Shown piece after piece: positions 1 to 7,916 of a stretch of DNA of 64,000 bases; position 1 is the first letter of the stretch, and every line of letters begins with the position of its first letter. The stretch covers positions 620,001 through 684,000 of the forward strand of contig NZ_JANIFJ010000001.1 in NCBI RefSeq assembly GCF_024519155.1, written 5' to 3'. The translations under genes and the position numbers were made by a program. Origin of the DNA: Mangrovibrevibacter kandeliae. Lineage in GTDB: Bacteria > Pseudomonadota > Alphaproteobacteria > Rhizobiales > Rhizobiaceae. The notes below the pieces were generated by a model. It had not been told where the DNA came from, did not search any database, and saw only the letters and a list, made by a program, of their open reading frames with translations.

Positions 1-615
1 CACTGCGGCGAAGGACACGCCGTTGATCAGGAAGGCCCACCCCGAGCCCACCCAGGCGATCACGACCCCGGCGACCGCCGGGCCGACCATGCGCGCGCCG
101 TTGAAGCTCGTCGAGTTGAGGCCGACGGCGTTGACGAGGTCCTTTTCCTCGACGAGTTCGGAGACGAAGGAATGGCGGGCCGGCGCGTCGAAGGCGGCGG
201 CGCAGCCGAGGAGAAAGGCGAAGACGTAGACCTGCCAGAGCTCGGCCTGGCCGCTGACGGTCAGGACGCCGAGTGCCGTCGCGAGCACGCCCATCACCGC
301 CTGCGTCACCATCATCAGCTTGCGCTTGTCGAAATAGTCGGCGGCGAAACCGGTCAGCGGCAGGAGCAGAAGCTGCGGTCCGAACTGCAGCGACATCACG
401 AGGCCGACGGCCGCCGCGTTGTGGTCGGTCAGTTCGGTCAGCACGAGCCAGTCCTGGGCCGTGCGCTGCATCCATGTGCCGATGTTCGACACCAGGGCGC
501 CCGCCGCCCAGAGCCGGTAGTTCGGGTTGGCGAGCGAGCGGAAGGTGTTGCGGAAGACGGCGGCGGGCGAGCGTCGCGGGATGGAGCGCGCGGGCGACCC
601 GCCGCGCGCACTCAT
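1..615 (-). CDS. MFS transporter, DUF894/EntS-like (partial, C-terminus missing)
   Basis: This is the N-terminal part, about 205 residues, of a major facilitator superfamily permease whose 3' end lies beyond the left edge. Visible are an N-terminal basic stretch, several hydrophobic helices, a loop of the motif-A type (GFAADYFDKRKL) and the segment LNSTSFNGARMVGPAVAGV, which is characteristic of the MFS_3/EntS-like exporters. It should sit in the inner membrane and export a small molecule; the substrate cannot be read from sequence. The ATG at 615 overlaps the stop of the upstream isochorismatase-like gene as ATGA, so the two are probably translationally coupled and share control with the MarR gene further upstream. 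Confidence 0.85.
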   Translation of the reverse strand, partial: MSARGGSPARSIPRRSPAAVFRNTFRSLANPNYRLWAAGALVSNIGTWMQRTAQDWLVLTELTDHNAAAVGLVMSLQFGPQLLLLPLTGFAADYFDKRKLMMVTQAVMGVLATALGVLTVSGQAELWQVYVFAFLLGCAAAFDAPARHSFVSELVEEKDLVNAVGLNSTSFNGARMVGPAVAGVVIAWVGSGWAFLINGVSFAAV

Positions 616-1175
616 GCGGCCGGCCGATCGAGAAGCGTGACGATCTCGTGCGTCGTGCCGGTCTCGCCGATGCGCGGGAAGATGCGCGTGACGCTGTTCT
701 CGTGCGCCTCGAGGCTCATGTCGGTCATCGCGTCGACGGCATAGGTCACGTTGAAGCCGAGCTCCTGGGCGAAGCGTCCGGTCGATTCGACGCCGCCGGT
801 GGTGGCGACGCCGGCGAGCACCACCTGCGTTACCGCCTCCTTCCGCAGAAAGGCTTCGAGCCCGGTGCCCGTGAAGGCACCCCAGGTGCGCTTGGTGATC
901 CGGTGGTCCGTCGGCTCGAGGCCGAACCGTGGATCGAGCTCGGTCCAGTCGGCCGGCATCTGGTCGGCGCGGAAGCTGCGTTCGGCCCGGCCCGGAGGGG
1001 AGCCGGCGACGTTGACGACCACCACCGGCAGTCCCTTCTGGCGGAATGCCGCGGCAAGTCGGGAGGCATTGGCGGCGACGCGATCGGCCGGATGGGCCGT
1101 CGGCAGGCCGAGGATGCCCTTCTGCAGGTCGATGAGGATCAGTGCGGATCGGGGGTCGAGGGTGGAGAGCGTCAT
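612..1175 (-). CDS. Isochorismatase-fold hydrolase lacking the catalytic cysteine
   Basis: This 187-residue protein has the cysteine hydrolase (isochorismatase-like) fold: the LIDLQKG strand with D16, a lysine at K95 in ITKRTWGAF, and the GVATxxxVEST loop. In canonical members that loop carries the nucleophilic cysteine two residues before the VE pair; here the position is Gly128 (GVATTGGVEST). Cys-less members such as YecD-like proteins are known, so the gene is probably intact but not a standard Cys-Asp-Lys hydrolase. It lies between a MarR regulator and an MFS exporter, in an arrangement typical of small aromatic or drug-response units. Substrate unknown. Confidence 0.85.
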   Translation of the reverse strand: MTLSTLDPRSALILIDLQKGILGLPTAHPADRVAANASRLAAAFRQKGLPVVVVNVAGSPPGRAERSFRADQMPADWTELDPRFGLEPTDHRITKRTWGAFTGTGLEAFLRKEAVTQVVLAGVATTGGVESTGRFAQELGFNVTYAVDAMTDMSLEAHENSVTRIFPRIGETGTTHEIVTLLDRPAA

Positions 1176-1272
1176 GACGATAGAACCTTTCTGCCCGTCG
1201 CGTTGCGCGTCGGACGTTCGGCCGCGACGGTGCCGTCGAGGGTTGGTGTTGCCGTGGGGTGGCGGGATCGGA

Positions 1273-1716
1273 TCAGCTGTCGACGATGCGCTTCAGAAGC
1301 TCGACGGCTGCTGCGATCTGTGCCTGCTCGCTGGCCGAAAATTCCGCACCGAGGGTGCGGGCGAGCCAGTCCTTCCGGATTTCCCGGCCGCTGGTCAGCC
1401 GCGTTCGCGTGTCGTCGGTCAGGGACAGGAGGGTCTGCCGGCCGTCGGTCGGGTGCGGTGCGCCCTCGACCATGCCAAGCGCCTGAAGCGCCGCAATCAG
1501 CCCGCTCATCGACTGCGGGCGCATGTTCTCCGCCCGGGCCAGCTCACTGACCGTCGCCGGACCGTCGCTCTCCAGCCGCCGCATCACGGCAAACTGCGAA
1601 GGTGTCAGGTCGCCGGCCGTCGCCTCTTCGCGCAGGCGACGGCGCAGGCGGCCGACCAGTCCGTGGAGTTCGGCGGCAAGGGCTGTGAGGGAAGCATCGT
1701 CGGCAACGCGGGTCAT
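1273..1716 (-). CDS. MarR family transcriptional regulator
   Basis: This 147-residue protein has the MarR layout: an N-terminal dimerisation helix, a winged helix-turn-helix from about residue 38 to 105 (LTPSQFAVMRRLE, then ATVSELARAENM as the recognition region) and a DGRQTLLSLTDDTR wing. A C-terminal helix completes the dimer interface. It is the first gene of a minus-strand group followed after 97 bases by the isochorismatase-like gene and the MFS exporter, so it probably represses that group and itself. An AT-richer stretch just upstream (about 1717-1770) is the likely promoter and operator region. The ligand is unknown. Confidence 0.9.
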   Translation of the reverse strand: MTRVADDASLTALAAELHGLVGRLRRRLREEATAGDLTPSQFAVMRRLESDGPATVSELARAENMRPQSMSGLIAALQALGMVEGAPHPTDGRQTLLSLTDDTRTRLTSGREIRKDWLARTLGAEFSASEQAQIAAAVELLKRIVDS

Positions 1717-1894
1717 GTCGCCTAGATAGGAGATATGAAGCTAAACTGCAAAGATTGACTGTTCAGATAACCTGCGGCATTGCGTCACTGGTCTGCAGGC
1801 GACCGGACGGGGCGTCTTGCCCGTCCAAGCGCCTCGCGCCGCTCGCTGGAGAGGCGTAGAAGCGGCGGTTCCCGTTGCGTCGAGGCTCCGTCCC

Positions 1895-2257
1895 GTGTCG
1901 TCCTTCGTCCCGTCCTGGCTCCTGCCGATCCTGCTCCTGACCTGCTCCAACGTGTTCATGACCTTTGCCTGGTACGGTCACTTGAAGTTCGAGAACCGAC
2001 CGCTCTGGCTGGTCGTCGTCGCGAGCTGGTCGATCGCCTTCTTCGAGTACTGTCTGGCCGTGCCGGCGAACCGTTACGGTGTGCGGGTCTACGACCCGGC
2101 CGAGCTGAAGGTGATGCAGGAGGTGATCACGCTGGTCGTCTTCGCCGTGTTCTCGACGACCTATCTCGGCGAACGCCTGACGCTCAACCACGGCATCGGC
2201 TTCGCCTTCATCTGCCTCGGCGTGTTCTTCGTCTTCAAGGGTCCGTTCGGATCCTAG
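1895..2257 (+). CDS. DMT-like small membrane protein (DUF486 family)
   Basis: This is a four-helix membrane protein of 120 residues matching the DUF486/DMT-like family, with an N-terminal hydrophobic helix (SWLLPILLLTCSNVFMTFAW), the FAWYGHLKF segment and a final helix ending FICLGVFFVFKG. A GTG at 1895 is chosen as start because it gives the family's usual length; an ATG at 1817 would add 26 residues of basic, non-membrane sequence. Function is unknown; relatives are thought to resemble EmrE-type small transporters. The TAG stop at 2255-2257 lies inside the terminal inverted repeat of the palindromic element that begins at 2254, so the element supplies the end of this gene. Confidence 0.75.
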   Translation: MSSFVPSWLLPILLLTCSNVFMTFAWYGHLKFENRPLWLVVVASWSIAFFEYCLAVPANRYGVRVYDPAELKVMQEVITLVVFAVFSTTYLGERLTLNHGIGFAFICLGVFFVFKGPFGS

Positions 2258-2528
2258 AGCACGTCCGGTGAATACCGGACCGCTCTGCCGGAGGGCATTC
2301 GATTCGAGATCGAGGGGCCGGGCAAGGTCGTAGTGGGGCTACGACCGCAGACCAGGGCCGATGATATCGGGCCGAATGCACCCGGCCCTTCGGGTTTGCG
2401 GTCGCCGGGCGCCCGCTTTGTCGGCCCGCCTCGGCCGTAGCCCCGCTACGACCTTCGTCAGCCTTCGCGCGGTCCACCTCGGCGAGCCGTCAAACAGAGC
2501 GATCCAGTATTCACCGGACGTGCTCTAG
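2254..2528. repeat. Palindromic MITE-like element with 22-bp terminal inverted repeats
   Basis: The ends are perfect inverted repeats of 22 bases (2254-2275 and 2507-2528), both beginning CTAGAGCACGTCCGGTGAAT when read inward. A second nested pair, 2324-2345 and 2434-2455, matches at 20 of 22 positions (AAGGTCGTAG...GGGGCTACG). The 275-base unit has no coding capacity and would fold into a long interrupted hairpin. It fills the gap between the DUF486 gene and the convergent Crp/Fnr gene. No transposase is present, so mobility would need help in trans. No other copy was noticed in this window. Confidence 0.75.
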
Positions 2529-2561
2529 GCCCTGCGGCCGGCTGATCCGCGAGCGGGGGCC

Positions 2562-3248
2562 TTAGACTTGGCGAGACCGTTGCTGCTTGTTGACCGGAAA
2601 TGCCTGCAGCTGTGACGCGCGAAGCGGTTCGTATTGGCCGATGTCGCACAGTTCCGGCCAATCCCGCACCGCAAGGATCTGTGCGTCGACTTCGATAACG
2701 CCGTCCTGGCGCAGGAGCCGCATCGCGATCTCGACGTCCTCCTCGGCACTGTCGGTCGCCGATGCCAGATCATCCAGACCGAGCGGCAGACTGCACACGT
2801 CGCGATCGGCGAAGGTGGTGCCGCGCGTCCGGTCGAAGATCTCGCACAGGACATGCGCCACGCGCCGCGTCGGCGTGCGTTGCCGGGCGTTCAGCACCCA
2901 CGCCTCGCGGCGCCCGAGTTCGGCCGCCGCCGATCGGCAGGTTGTCCAGGTCAGGAACGGATCGAGGATCATCAGCGCCTGAACCGCTTCGATCCGATCG
3001 CTGGCGATCTCGCAATCCGTCAAGGCTTCGACGCGATGCAGAGAGGGCTCCGAGAAGAGGACGGAGAAGTCGCAGACGTCGCCCGGAACGAGGATCGCGG
3101 TGATCTGCCGCGCGCCATTCTCCCGGATCCGCGTGCGCGCAGCCAGTCCAGCAGTCAGCACGCTGAACGTGTCCCTTCGGCTTCCGCTGTCGAGGATGGT
3201 GCCGCCCCGCCGGACTTCCAGGCTACGCTGCGAAAGAGAAGTGATCAT
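2562..3248 (-). CDS. Crp/Fnr family transcriptional regulator
   Basis: This 228-residue protein has a cyclic-nucleotide-binding-type beta-roll in its first ~110 residues, containing LVPGDVCDFSVLF, which is the usual position of the PGD turn. A long helix and a C-terminal Crp-type HTH follow (about residues 140-205), where LPLGLDDLASATDSAEEDVE matches the recognition-helix region. It lacks the N-terminal cysteine cluster of oxygen-sensing FNR, and no cAMP-contact arginine-serine pair is evident, so the signal is unknown. It is divergent from a second Crp/Fnr gene at 3713 with a 464-base gap between them; cross-regulation is possible. Confidence 0.85.
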   Translation of the reverse strand: MITSLSQRSLEVRRGGTILDSGSRRDTFSVLTAGLAARTRIRENGARQITAILVPGDVCDFSVLFSEPSLHRVEALTDCEIASDRIEAVQALMILDPFLTWTTCRSAAAELGRREAWVLNARQRTPTRRVAHVLCEIFDRTRGTTFADRDVCSLPLGLDDLASATDSAEEDVEIAMRLLRQDGVIEVDAQILAVRDWPELCDIGQYEPLRASQLQAFPVNKQQRSRQV

Positions 3249-3712
3249 TGCCGGGCGCCAATGCTGTCTCGTGTGGAAAGGCGTTCTATCGTCTCATTTG
3301 ATTATCTATCGACCTCGCCACGCATGCCGGAAAGAGGGCCGCTCCAGTGCGTCAGACACCGCACAGTTGATCGCTCCAGTGAGCGAGATGAACGCAGGAT
3401 GGTGAAGATATGAACGACCGTTACCCCGCCATCCGGCAAGATACGGATGGCGGGGGATCGAGCCGGACGTTGAAAATGACACCGACACGTCGGACATGGG
3501 TCGCGACGTCGAAGGATCGACCTTGCGTCAGGCACCGTACCCTTGGAGTCTTTTGAGGCGCATCCGTCCTCTTCCTCAAAGCAGCCTTGGATACCCTCCC
3601 CCAAGTTGACTTTGCGGAAGGGCAGGCCACGTGCGGTTGATCGCGTGCAGATGGCATCGGGCGCACGCGGCAGCGAGCCTCATGTTCGCGCCCCTGATAG
3701 AAGGGGCAGACG
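3249..3712. other. Intergenic region between two divergent Crp/Fnr genes
   Basis: This 464-base gap holds no convincing gene. It contains a 12-bp perfect stem with an 8-base loop (CCCCGCCATCCG at 3424-3435 pairing with 3444-3455, no T-tract) and an AT-rich patch around 3290-3310 that could be the promoter of the minus-strand regulator. The plus-strand promoter of the gene at 3713 should also lie here. No canonical TTGAT-N4-ATCAA FNR box was found by eye. Confidence 0.5.
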
Positions 3713-4438
3713 ATGCTCGACATCACCAAGTCCACCTCCAGGAACCTGCTCCTGCGGCATCTCGGCAAGGAGGATCTCGCCGCCGTCGCCGCGCATCTCG
3801 AACGTCTGACCTTCGACCGCGGCGACAAGGTCGTCTTGTCCGGCGAACCCATCGAGAGCGTGGTGTTTCCCGAGAGCGGCATCTTCTCGGTCGTTTTGAC
3901 CGCCTCCGATCAGCGCCAGACGGAGGTGGGAATCTTCGGGCGCGAGGGGATGAGCGACGGTTCGATCATCGCCGGCATCGACCGCGTGCCGCACCACAGT
4001 TTCGTGCAGGTTCCGGGCTCTGCCTTGCGCATATCCGCTCGCGTCCTGGCCGAAGTCGCCGACGAGCGACCGGCGCTGCGCGTGCTGATCGGCCGCTGGC
4101 TCTACATGATGTCGATCCAGACGGCGCAGACGGCACTTGCCAACGGCAACTACAACATCGAGGAGCGCCTCGCGCGCTGGATCCTGATGTGTCAGGACCG
4201 TCTCGGCACCGACGAGATCGCCCTCACGCACGATTTCCTGGGAGTCATGCTGTCGGTGCGCCGCTCCAGCGTTACACTGGCCACGCACATGCTCGAGGGC
4301 TCAGGGCTGATCCGCGCGTCGCGCGGCCTGATCAAGATCCTCGACCGCGAGGCGCTGCTCGGCATCGCCGACGGCTGCTATGGTCTGGCCGAAAGCGAGT
4401 ACGAGCGGATCATCGGCCCGTTTCGCGACGCGGCCTGA
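3713..4438 (+). CDS. Crp/Fnr family transcriptional regulator (second copy)
   Basis: This 241-residue regulator has a beta-roll effector domain (about 10-125, with EVGIFGREGMSDGSIIAG in the place of the usual PGE turn), a dimerisation helix, and a C-terminal HTH with LTHDFLGVMLSVRRSSVT as the recognition segment (about residues 172-190). The LGVMLSVRRSSVT signature is typical of a large rhizobial Crp/Fnr subgroup often linked to stress responses. It has no FNR cysteine cluster. A GGGGCAG-type ribosome-binding site precedes the ATG. It runs toward the minus-strand dehydrogenase gene, separated by 39 bases. Confidence 0.87.
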   Translation: MLDITKSTSRNLLLRHLGKEDLAAVAAHLERLTFDRGDKVVLSGEPIESVVFPESGIFSVVLTASDQRQTEVGIFGREGMSDGSIIAGIDRVPHHSFVQVPGSALRISARVLAEVADERPALRVLIGRWLYMMSIQTAQTALANGNYNIEERLARWILMCQDRLGTDEIALTHDFLGVMLSVRRSSVTLATHMLEGSGLIRASRGLIKILDREALLGIADGCYGLAESEYERIIGPFRDAA

Positions 4439-4477
4439 CGAGGGGGGCACCGCCGGGTGCCGCCCCTCGTGCGCCCG

Positions 4478-6733
4478 TCAGAGCAGCTTCTCCAGCCGGA
4501 TCGGCAGCTTGCGGATGCGCTGGCCCGTGGCGTGGAACACGGCGTTGGCGACCGCCGCGTTCATGCCGACGATGCCGACCTCCCCGATGCCTTTGATGCC
4601 GAGCGGGTTCACGATGGTGTCCGTCTCCGGCACCATGATGATCTCGATCGACGGGATGTCGGCATTGACCGGCACCAGGTACTCGCCGAGATCGTGGTTG
4701 ACGTAGCGGGCACTGCGCCGGTCGATCTCGGTCGCCTCGTGCAGCGCCGACGAGACGCCCCAGATCGCGCCGCCGAGATACTGGCTGCGCGCGGCCATCG
4801 GGTTGATGATCGTGCCGGCCGCGAATGCCGAAACGATGCGCGGCACGCGGATCTCGCGAGTGTGGCGGTTGACCCGGATCTCGACCAGGTGGGCACCGAA
4901 GGCGGCGGTCGTCGCGTCCTGTCGTCCGTGACCCGGCAGCATCACCGCCTGGCCCTGGCGCAGCGCATCCATCACCTCGGGCGGCAGGCCCTCCGGCACG
5001 TAGTCGGCCTCCACCGTCAGAGTGCCGCCGACGCGTTCGATCGATTGGACGAGGGGCTCGGTGAGGTTGCCGGGGCCGACGAGATTGCCGCCTTCCAGGC
5101 GCAGCACCGCCGCATCCTTGCCGCCGAACGGGCTCGCCATGTCGGCGACGGCGGCCTCGGCAAGCCGCCGGCGGACGGACTCGCAGCCGATCGCCGAAAC
5201 GTTCGAGATCGTCGCGGCGTTGTTCGAGCCGCCCGCGAGCGCCACCGGCGGCAGGGTGCTGTCCCCCATGTGCACGGTGACGTCGGCCACTTCGAGGCCA
5301 AGCTGCCTCGCCACCGTGATGGCGACGACCGTGTAGGCGCCGGTGCCCAACTCGTGGCCGGCAAGTTCGGCGATGACGGTGCCGGCCTTCGACAGCGTCA
5401 GCCGGATCGAGGCGGGGCCGACATTGGCCGGATAGGTGGCGGTGGCGCAGCCGTAGCCGACCAGCCAGTCGCCGTCGCTCATCGAGCGCGGCTCGGGGTT
5501 GCGCTCTGACCAGCCGAAGCGTTCGGCCGCCTGGTCGTAGCACTGCATCAGCGAGCGCGACGAGTAGGGATGACCATGCGCCGGATCGACCTGCGTGTCA
5601 TTGATACGCCGCAGCTCGATCGGGTCCATCTTGAGGGCGAACGCGAGCTCGTCCATCGCGCTCTCGAGCGCGAACATGTAGGGCACCTCGGGCGGGGCGC
5701 GCATGAAGCCCGGCGTGTTGCGGTCGGCATGGACGACGTTGACGGCCGTCTGGATGTTGTCGCAGGCGTACATCGTCGCCGTGGCCCCGACGCCCGCGAC
5801 ATTGTAGCCGGAGGGCCGCGAGGTCAGCTCCCAGCCCTCGTGGCGCAGCCCGGTCAGCCGGCCGTCGCGCGTGGCGCCGAGCTTGATCGTCTGGCGCGTC
5901 TCGGCCCGGTAGGTCTCGGTGGTGAAACCCTGCTGGCGACTCGTGACGAGCTTCACGGGCCGCCCGAGGCGCTTGGCCGCGAGTGCGATCCAGCCGGTGC
6001 GCGCGCTCGGCCCCTTCGAGCCGAAGCCGCCGCCGATGAAGCGCGAGACGTAGCGCACGTTCCCCTGCGCCATCTCGAACTGCTCCGCCAGCGCGGCGCG
6101 CGAGCCGTAGATGTACTGCGACGGCTCGTAGACGGTGAGGGTGTCGCCCTCCCAGAAGCAGGTGGTCGTGAACAGCTCGATCGCGTTGTGGTGCTGGGTT
6201 GGCGTCTCGTACTCGGCCTCGACCCTCACCGGTGCCGCGGCGAAGGCCGCGTCAAAGTCGCCCTTCTGCGGCAAGGGCCCGAACATCGGCGTCGCCGGCT
6301 CTTCGTGCGCACCGGGCGAGCCGAAGCCGGCGCTCGGCTCCTGCGTCTCGTAATGCACCACCACGCGCGCCGCCGCGTCGCGCGCGGCCTCGAATGTCTC
6401 GGCGATCACCACGGCGACCGTCTGGCCCTGATGCCAGACCCGGGTACCCTCGAGGGTCGTCGTGTTGGCGCTCATGCCGAAGCCGCGATTCGGCTTGATG
6501 TCCCGGCCGACGTTCTCATGCGTCAGGATATCGAGGACGCCCGGAACCGCCGTGGCGGCGGCGAGATCGAAGCTGGTGATCTCGGCGCGCGCCACGGTGC
6601 TCGTCACGAGATAGGCATAGGCCGGATTCTCGACCGGCTCGTCAGACGGGAAGCAGGCGACACCCGTGACCTTGGCCGCGCCGTCGACACGCACCGTCGG
6701 TTTCGCCATCGCGTTCAGCATATCGTCAGGCAT
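4478..6733 (-). CDS. Xanthine dehydrogenase-family molybdopterin-binding subunit (PaoC-like)
   Basis: This 751-residue protein is a molybdenum hydroxylase large subunit. It has the N-terminal aldehyde oxidase/xanthine dehydrogenase hammerhead domain (about 12-130), the GGGFGSK motif near residues 229-236 that contacts the molybdopterin cofactor, and the C-terminal GIGEVG motif whose Glu718 is the expected catalytic base. Length matches PaoC/YagR-type subunits. Such subunits normally work with 2Fe-2S and FAD subunits encoded in the same operon, yet no such genes flank it: a Crp gene lies downstream and an AraC gene upstream. It presumably oxidises an aldehyde or N-heterocycle; partners must be encoded elsewhere. 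Confidence 0.92.
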   Translation of the reverse strand: MPDDMLNAMAKPTVRVDGAAKVTGVACFPSDEPVENPAYAYLVTSTVARAEITSFDLAAATAVPGVLDILTHENVGRDIKPNRGFGMSANTTTLEGTRVWHQGQTVAVVIAETFEAARDAAARVVVHYETQEPSAGFGSPGAHEEPATPMFGPLPQKGDFDAAFAAAPVRVEAEYETPTQHHNAIELFTTTCFWEGDTLTVYEPSQYIYGSRAALAEQFEMAQGNVRYVSRFIGGGFGSKGPSARTGWIALAAKRLGRPVKLVTSRQQGFTTETYRAETRQTIKLGATRDGRLTGLRHEGWELTSRPSGYNVAGVGATATMYACDNIQTAVNVVHADRNTPGFMRAPPEVPYMFALESAMDELAFALKMDPIELRRINDTQVDPAHGHPYSSRSLMQCYDQAAERFGWSERNPEPRSMSDGDWLVGYGCATATYPANVGPASIRLTLSKAGTVIAELAGHELGTGAYTVVAITVARQLGLEVADVTVHMGDSTLPPVALAGGSNNAATISNVSAIGCESVRRRLAEAAVADMASPFGGKDAAVLRLEGGNLVGPGNLTEPLVQSIERVGGTLTVEADYVPEGLPPEVMDALRQGQAVMLPGHGRQDATTAAFGAHLVEIRVNRHTREIRVPRIVSAFAAGTIINPMAARSQYLGGAIWGVSSALHEATEIDRRSARYVNHDLGEYLVPVNADIPSIEIIMVPETDTIVNPLGIKGIGEVGIVGMNAAVANAVFHATGQRIRKLPIRLEKLL

Positions 6734-6749
6734 GAGAGCCTCCGCGTTT

Positions 6750-6769
6750 TGCTCGCGTTCGTGCGAGCA
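6750..6769. promoter_or_regulatory. Inverted repeat upstream of the molybdenum hydroxylase gene
   Basis: TGCTCGC at 6750-6756 is followed after six bases by its exact complement GCGAGCA at 6763-6769. The repeat lies 17 bases upstream of the start codon at 6733 and downstream of the AraC gene stop. It could be an operator or a 5'-leader hairpin for the dehydrogenase gene; there is no direct evidence for either. Confidence 0.35.
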
Positions 6770-6893
6770 TGTCCGAGCAGCGAGATTGCTCCCGCGGGGA
6801 GATTGTCCAGAACCGGTCGCGACATTCGGCCGGGAAGATGTGTCGCAGCAACGCTTTCGGGCGAGCGATGCGAGTGTCCTGCGCCGCGCGGCC

Positions 6894-7784
6894 TCAGGCG
6901 GCCGAACTCGCCGTTTGCCGGGCCGCCCGGACGTCCGTCACGGGCGGGCGACCGAAGAGCCGGCCATATTCGCGCGTAAACTGCGTCACGCTCTGGTAGC
7001 CGACCGCAAAGGCGGCGGAAGTCGCCGTGGCGCCCTCCGCGACCATGAGCCGACGTGCCTCGATCAGCCGCAGCTGCTTCTGGAACTGAAGGGGCGAGAG
7101 CGAGGTGACGGCCCGGAAATGCTCGTAGAAGGAGGACGGGCTCATGCCTGCCACCGCAGCGAGCCGCTCGACGGGCAGGGGCCGGGAGAATTCGGCCCGC
7201 AGGACCGCGACGGCCCGCGCGAGGCGCTCAACTTGCCCGTCCGGCCAGCCGAGCCGGCGGATCGCCGCACCGTGCCGGCCGGCGAGCAGCCAGTAGTGCA
7301 TCTCCCGCAGGAGGTCGCGAGCGAGCACGGGCACGGCGGCGGGCCGGTCCAGCAGCTGCATCAGGCGCAGCGCCGTTCCGGCGACGTCCGCCTCGGTCGG
7401 CTCGACGTGCACCGGCTTGAGATCCGGGGCGGCGGCGACCTCGATCTCGACCGCGAGCTCGGCGATGAGCGCCGGATCGAGTTCGAGCACCAGCGAAAGG
7501 TAGGGGGCGCCGACGCTCGCTTCGGTGATCTGGCTGATCGTCGGAACGTCGGCGGCTATCATCAGCGAGTCACCCGCACTGAAGGCGAAGACGTCACCGC
7601 CCATCGTCACACGCTTGCTGCCCTGGACGACCAGACACACCAGCGGGCGCGAGATCGCGAAGACGAGGTCGCTCGCGGCGGAGGCCCGGACCGTGAAGAG
7701 GCCTCGGACGGGCGTGTGGCCGATCCCGTCGGCATCCGCATGGGCGTCGGCGTGGCGGCGGACGGCGTCGAGCAGCGTGATCAT
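6894..7784 (-). CDS. AraC family transcriptional regulator with AraC_N domain
   Basis: This 296-residue regulator has an N-terminal AraC_N (PF06719-type) ligand domain (about 20-170, with RPLVCLVVQGSKRVTMG as the typical strand pair) and a C-terminal double HTH (about 190-285, with LAAVAGMSPSSFYEHFRAVT and the AFAVGYQSVTQFTREYGRLF second-helix signature). It is divergently transcribed from the SDR gene at 7917 with 132 bases between them. Regulators of this subgroup commonly activate the adjacent oxidoreductase gene, so the SDR is its probable target. It could also read through toward the dehydrogenase gene downstream on the same strand. Confidence 0.92.
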   Translation of the reverse strand: MITLLDAVRRHADAHADADGIGHTPVRGLFTVRASAASDLVFAISRPLVCLVVQGSKRVTMGGDVFAFSAGDSLMIAADVPTISQITEASVGAPYLSLVLELDPALIAELAVEIEVAAAPDLKPVHVEPTEADVAGTALRLMQLLDRPAAVPVLARDLLREMHYWLLAGRHGAAIRRLGWPDGQVERLARAVAVLRAEFSRPLPVERLAAVAGMSPSSFYEHFRAVTSLSPLQFQKQLRLIEARRLMVAEGATATSAAFAVGYQSVTQFTREYGRLFGRPPVTDVRAARQTASSAA

Positions 7785-7916
7785 GCGCCCATTCTAGTGC
7801 ATTCGGCCGGCCGGCGCACAGGAGTTCGTAGGATTGGGCAAGAACCTGCGAGCATCCGGCAAGATCGGCCGGCGTCGAGGGGCGATATCGGAGCGGTCCT
7901 TACACAGGAGCCCGTC

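Noticed and set aside
3300-3312. TTATCTAT resembling a BioR site
   Set aside because: It lacks the second half of the palindrome and is more than 26 kb from the biotin genes, next to a Crp/Fnr gene.
3302-3604. Possible small cysteine-containing protein on the minus strand in the gap between the Crp/Fnr genes
   Set aside because: No ribosome-binding site, no recognisable features, and codon usage unlike neighbours; treated as intergenic.
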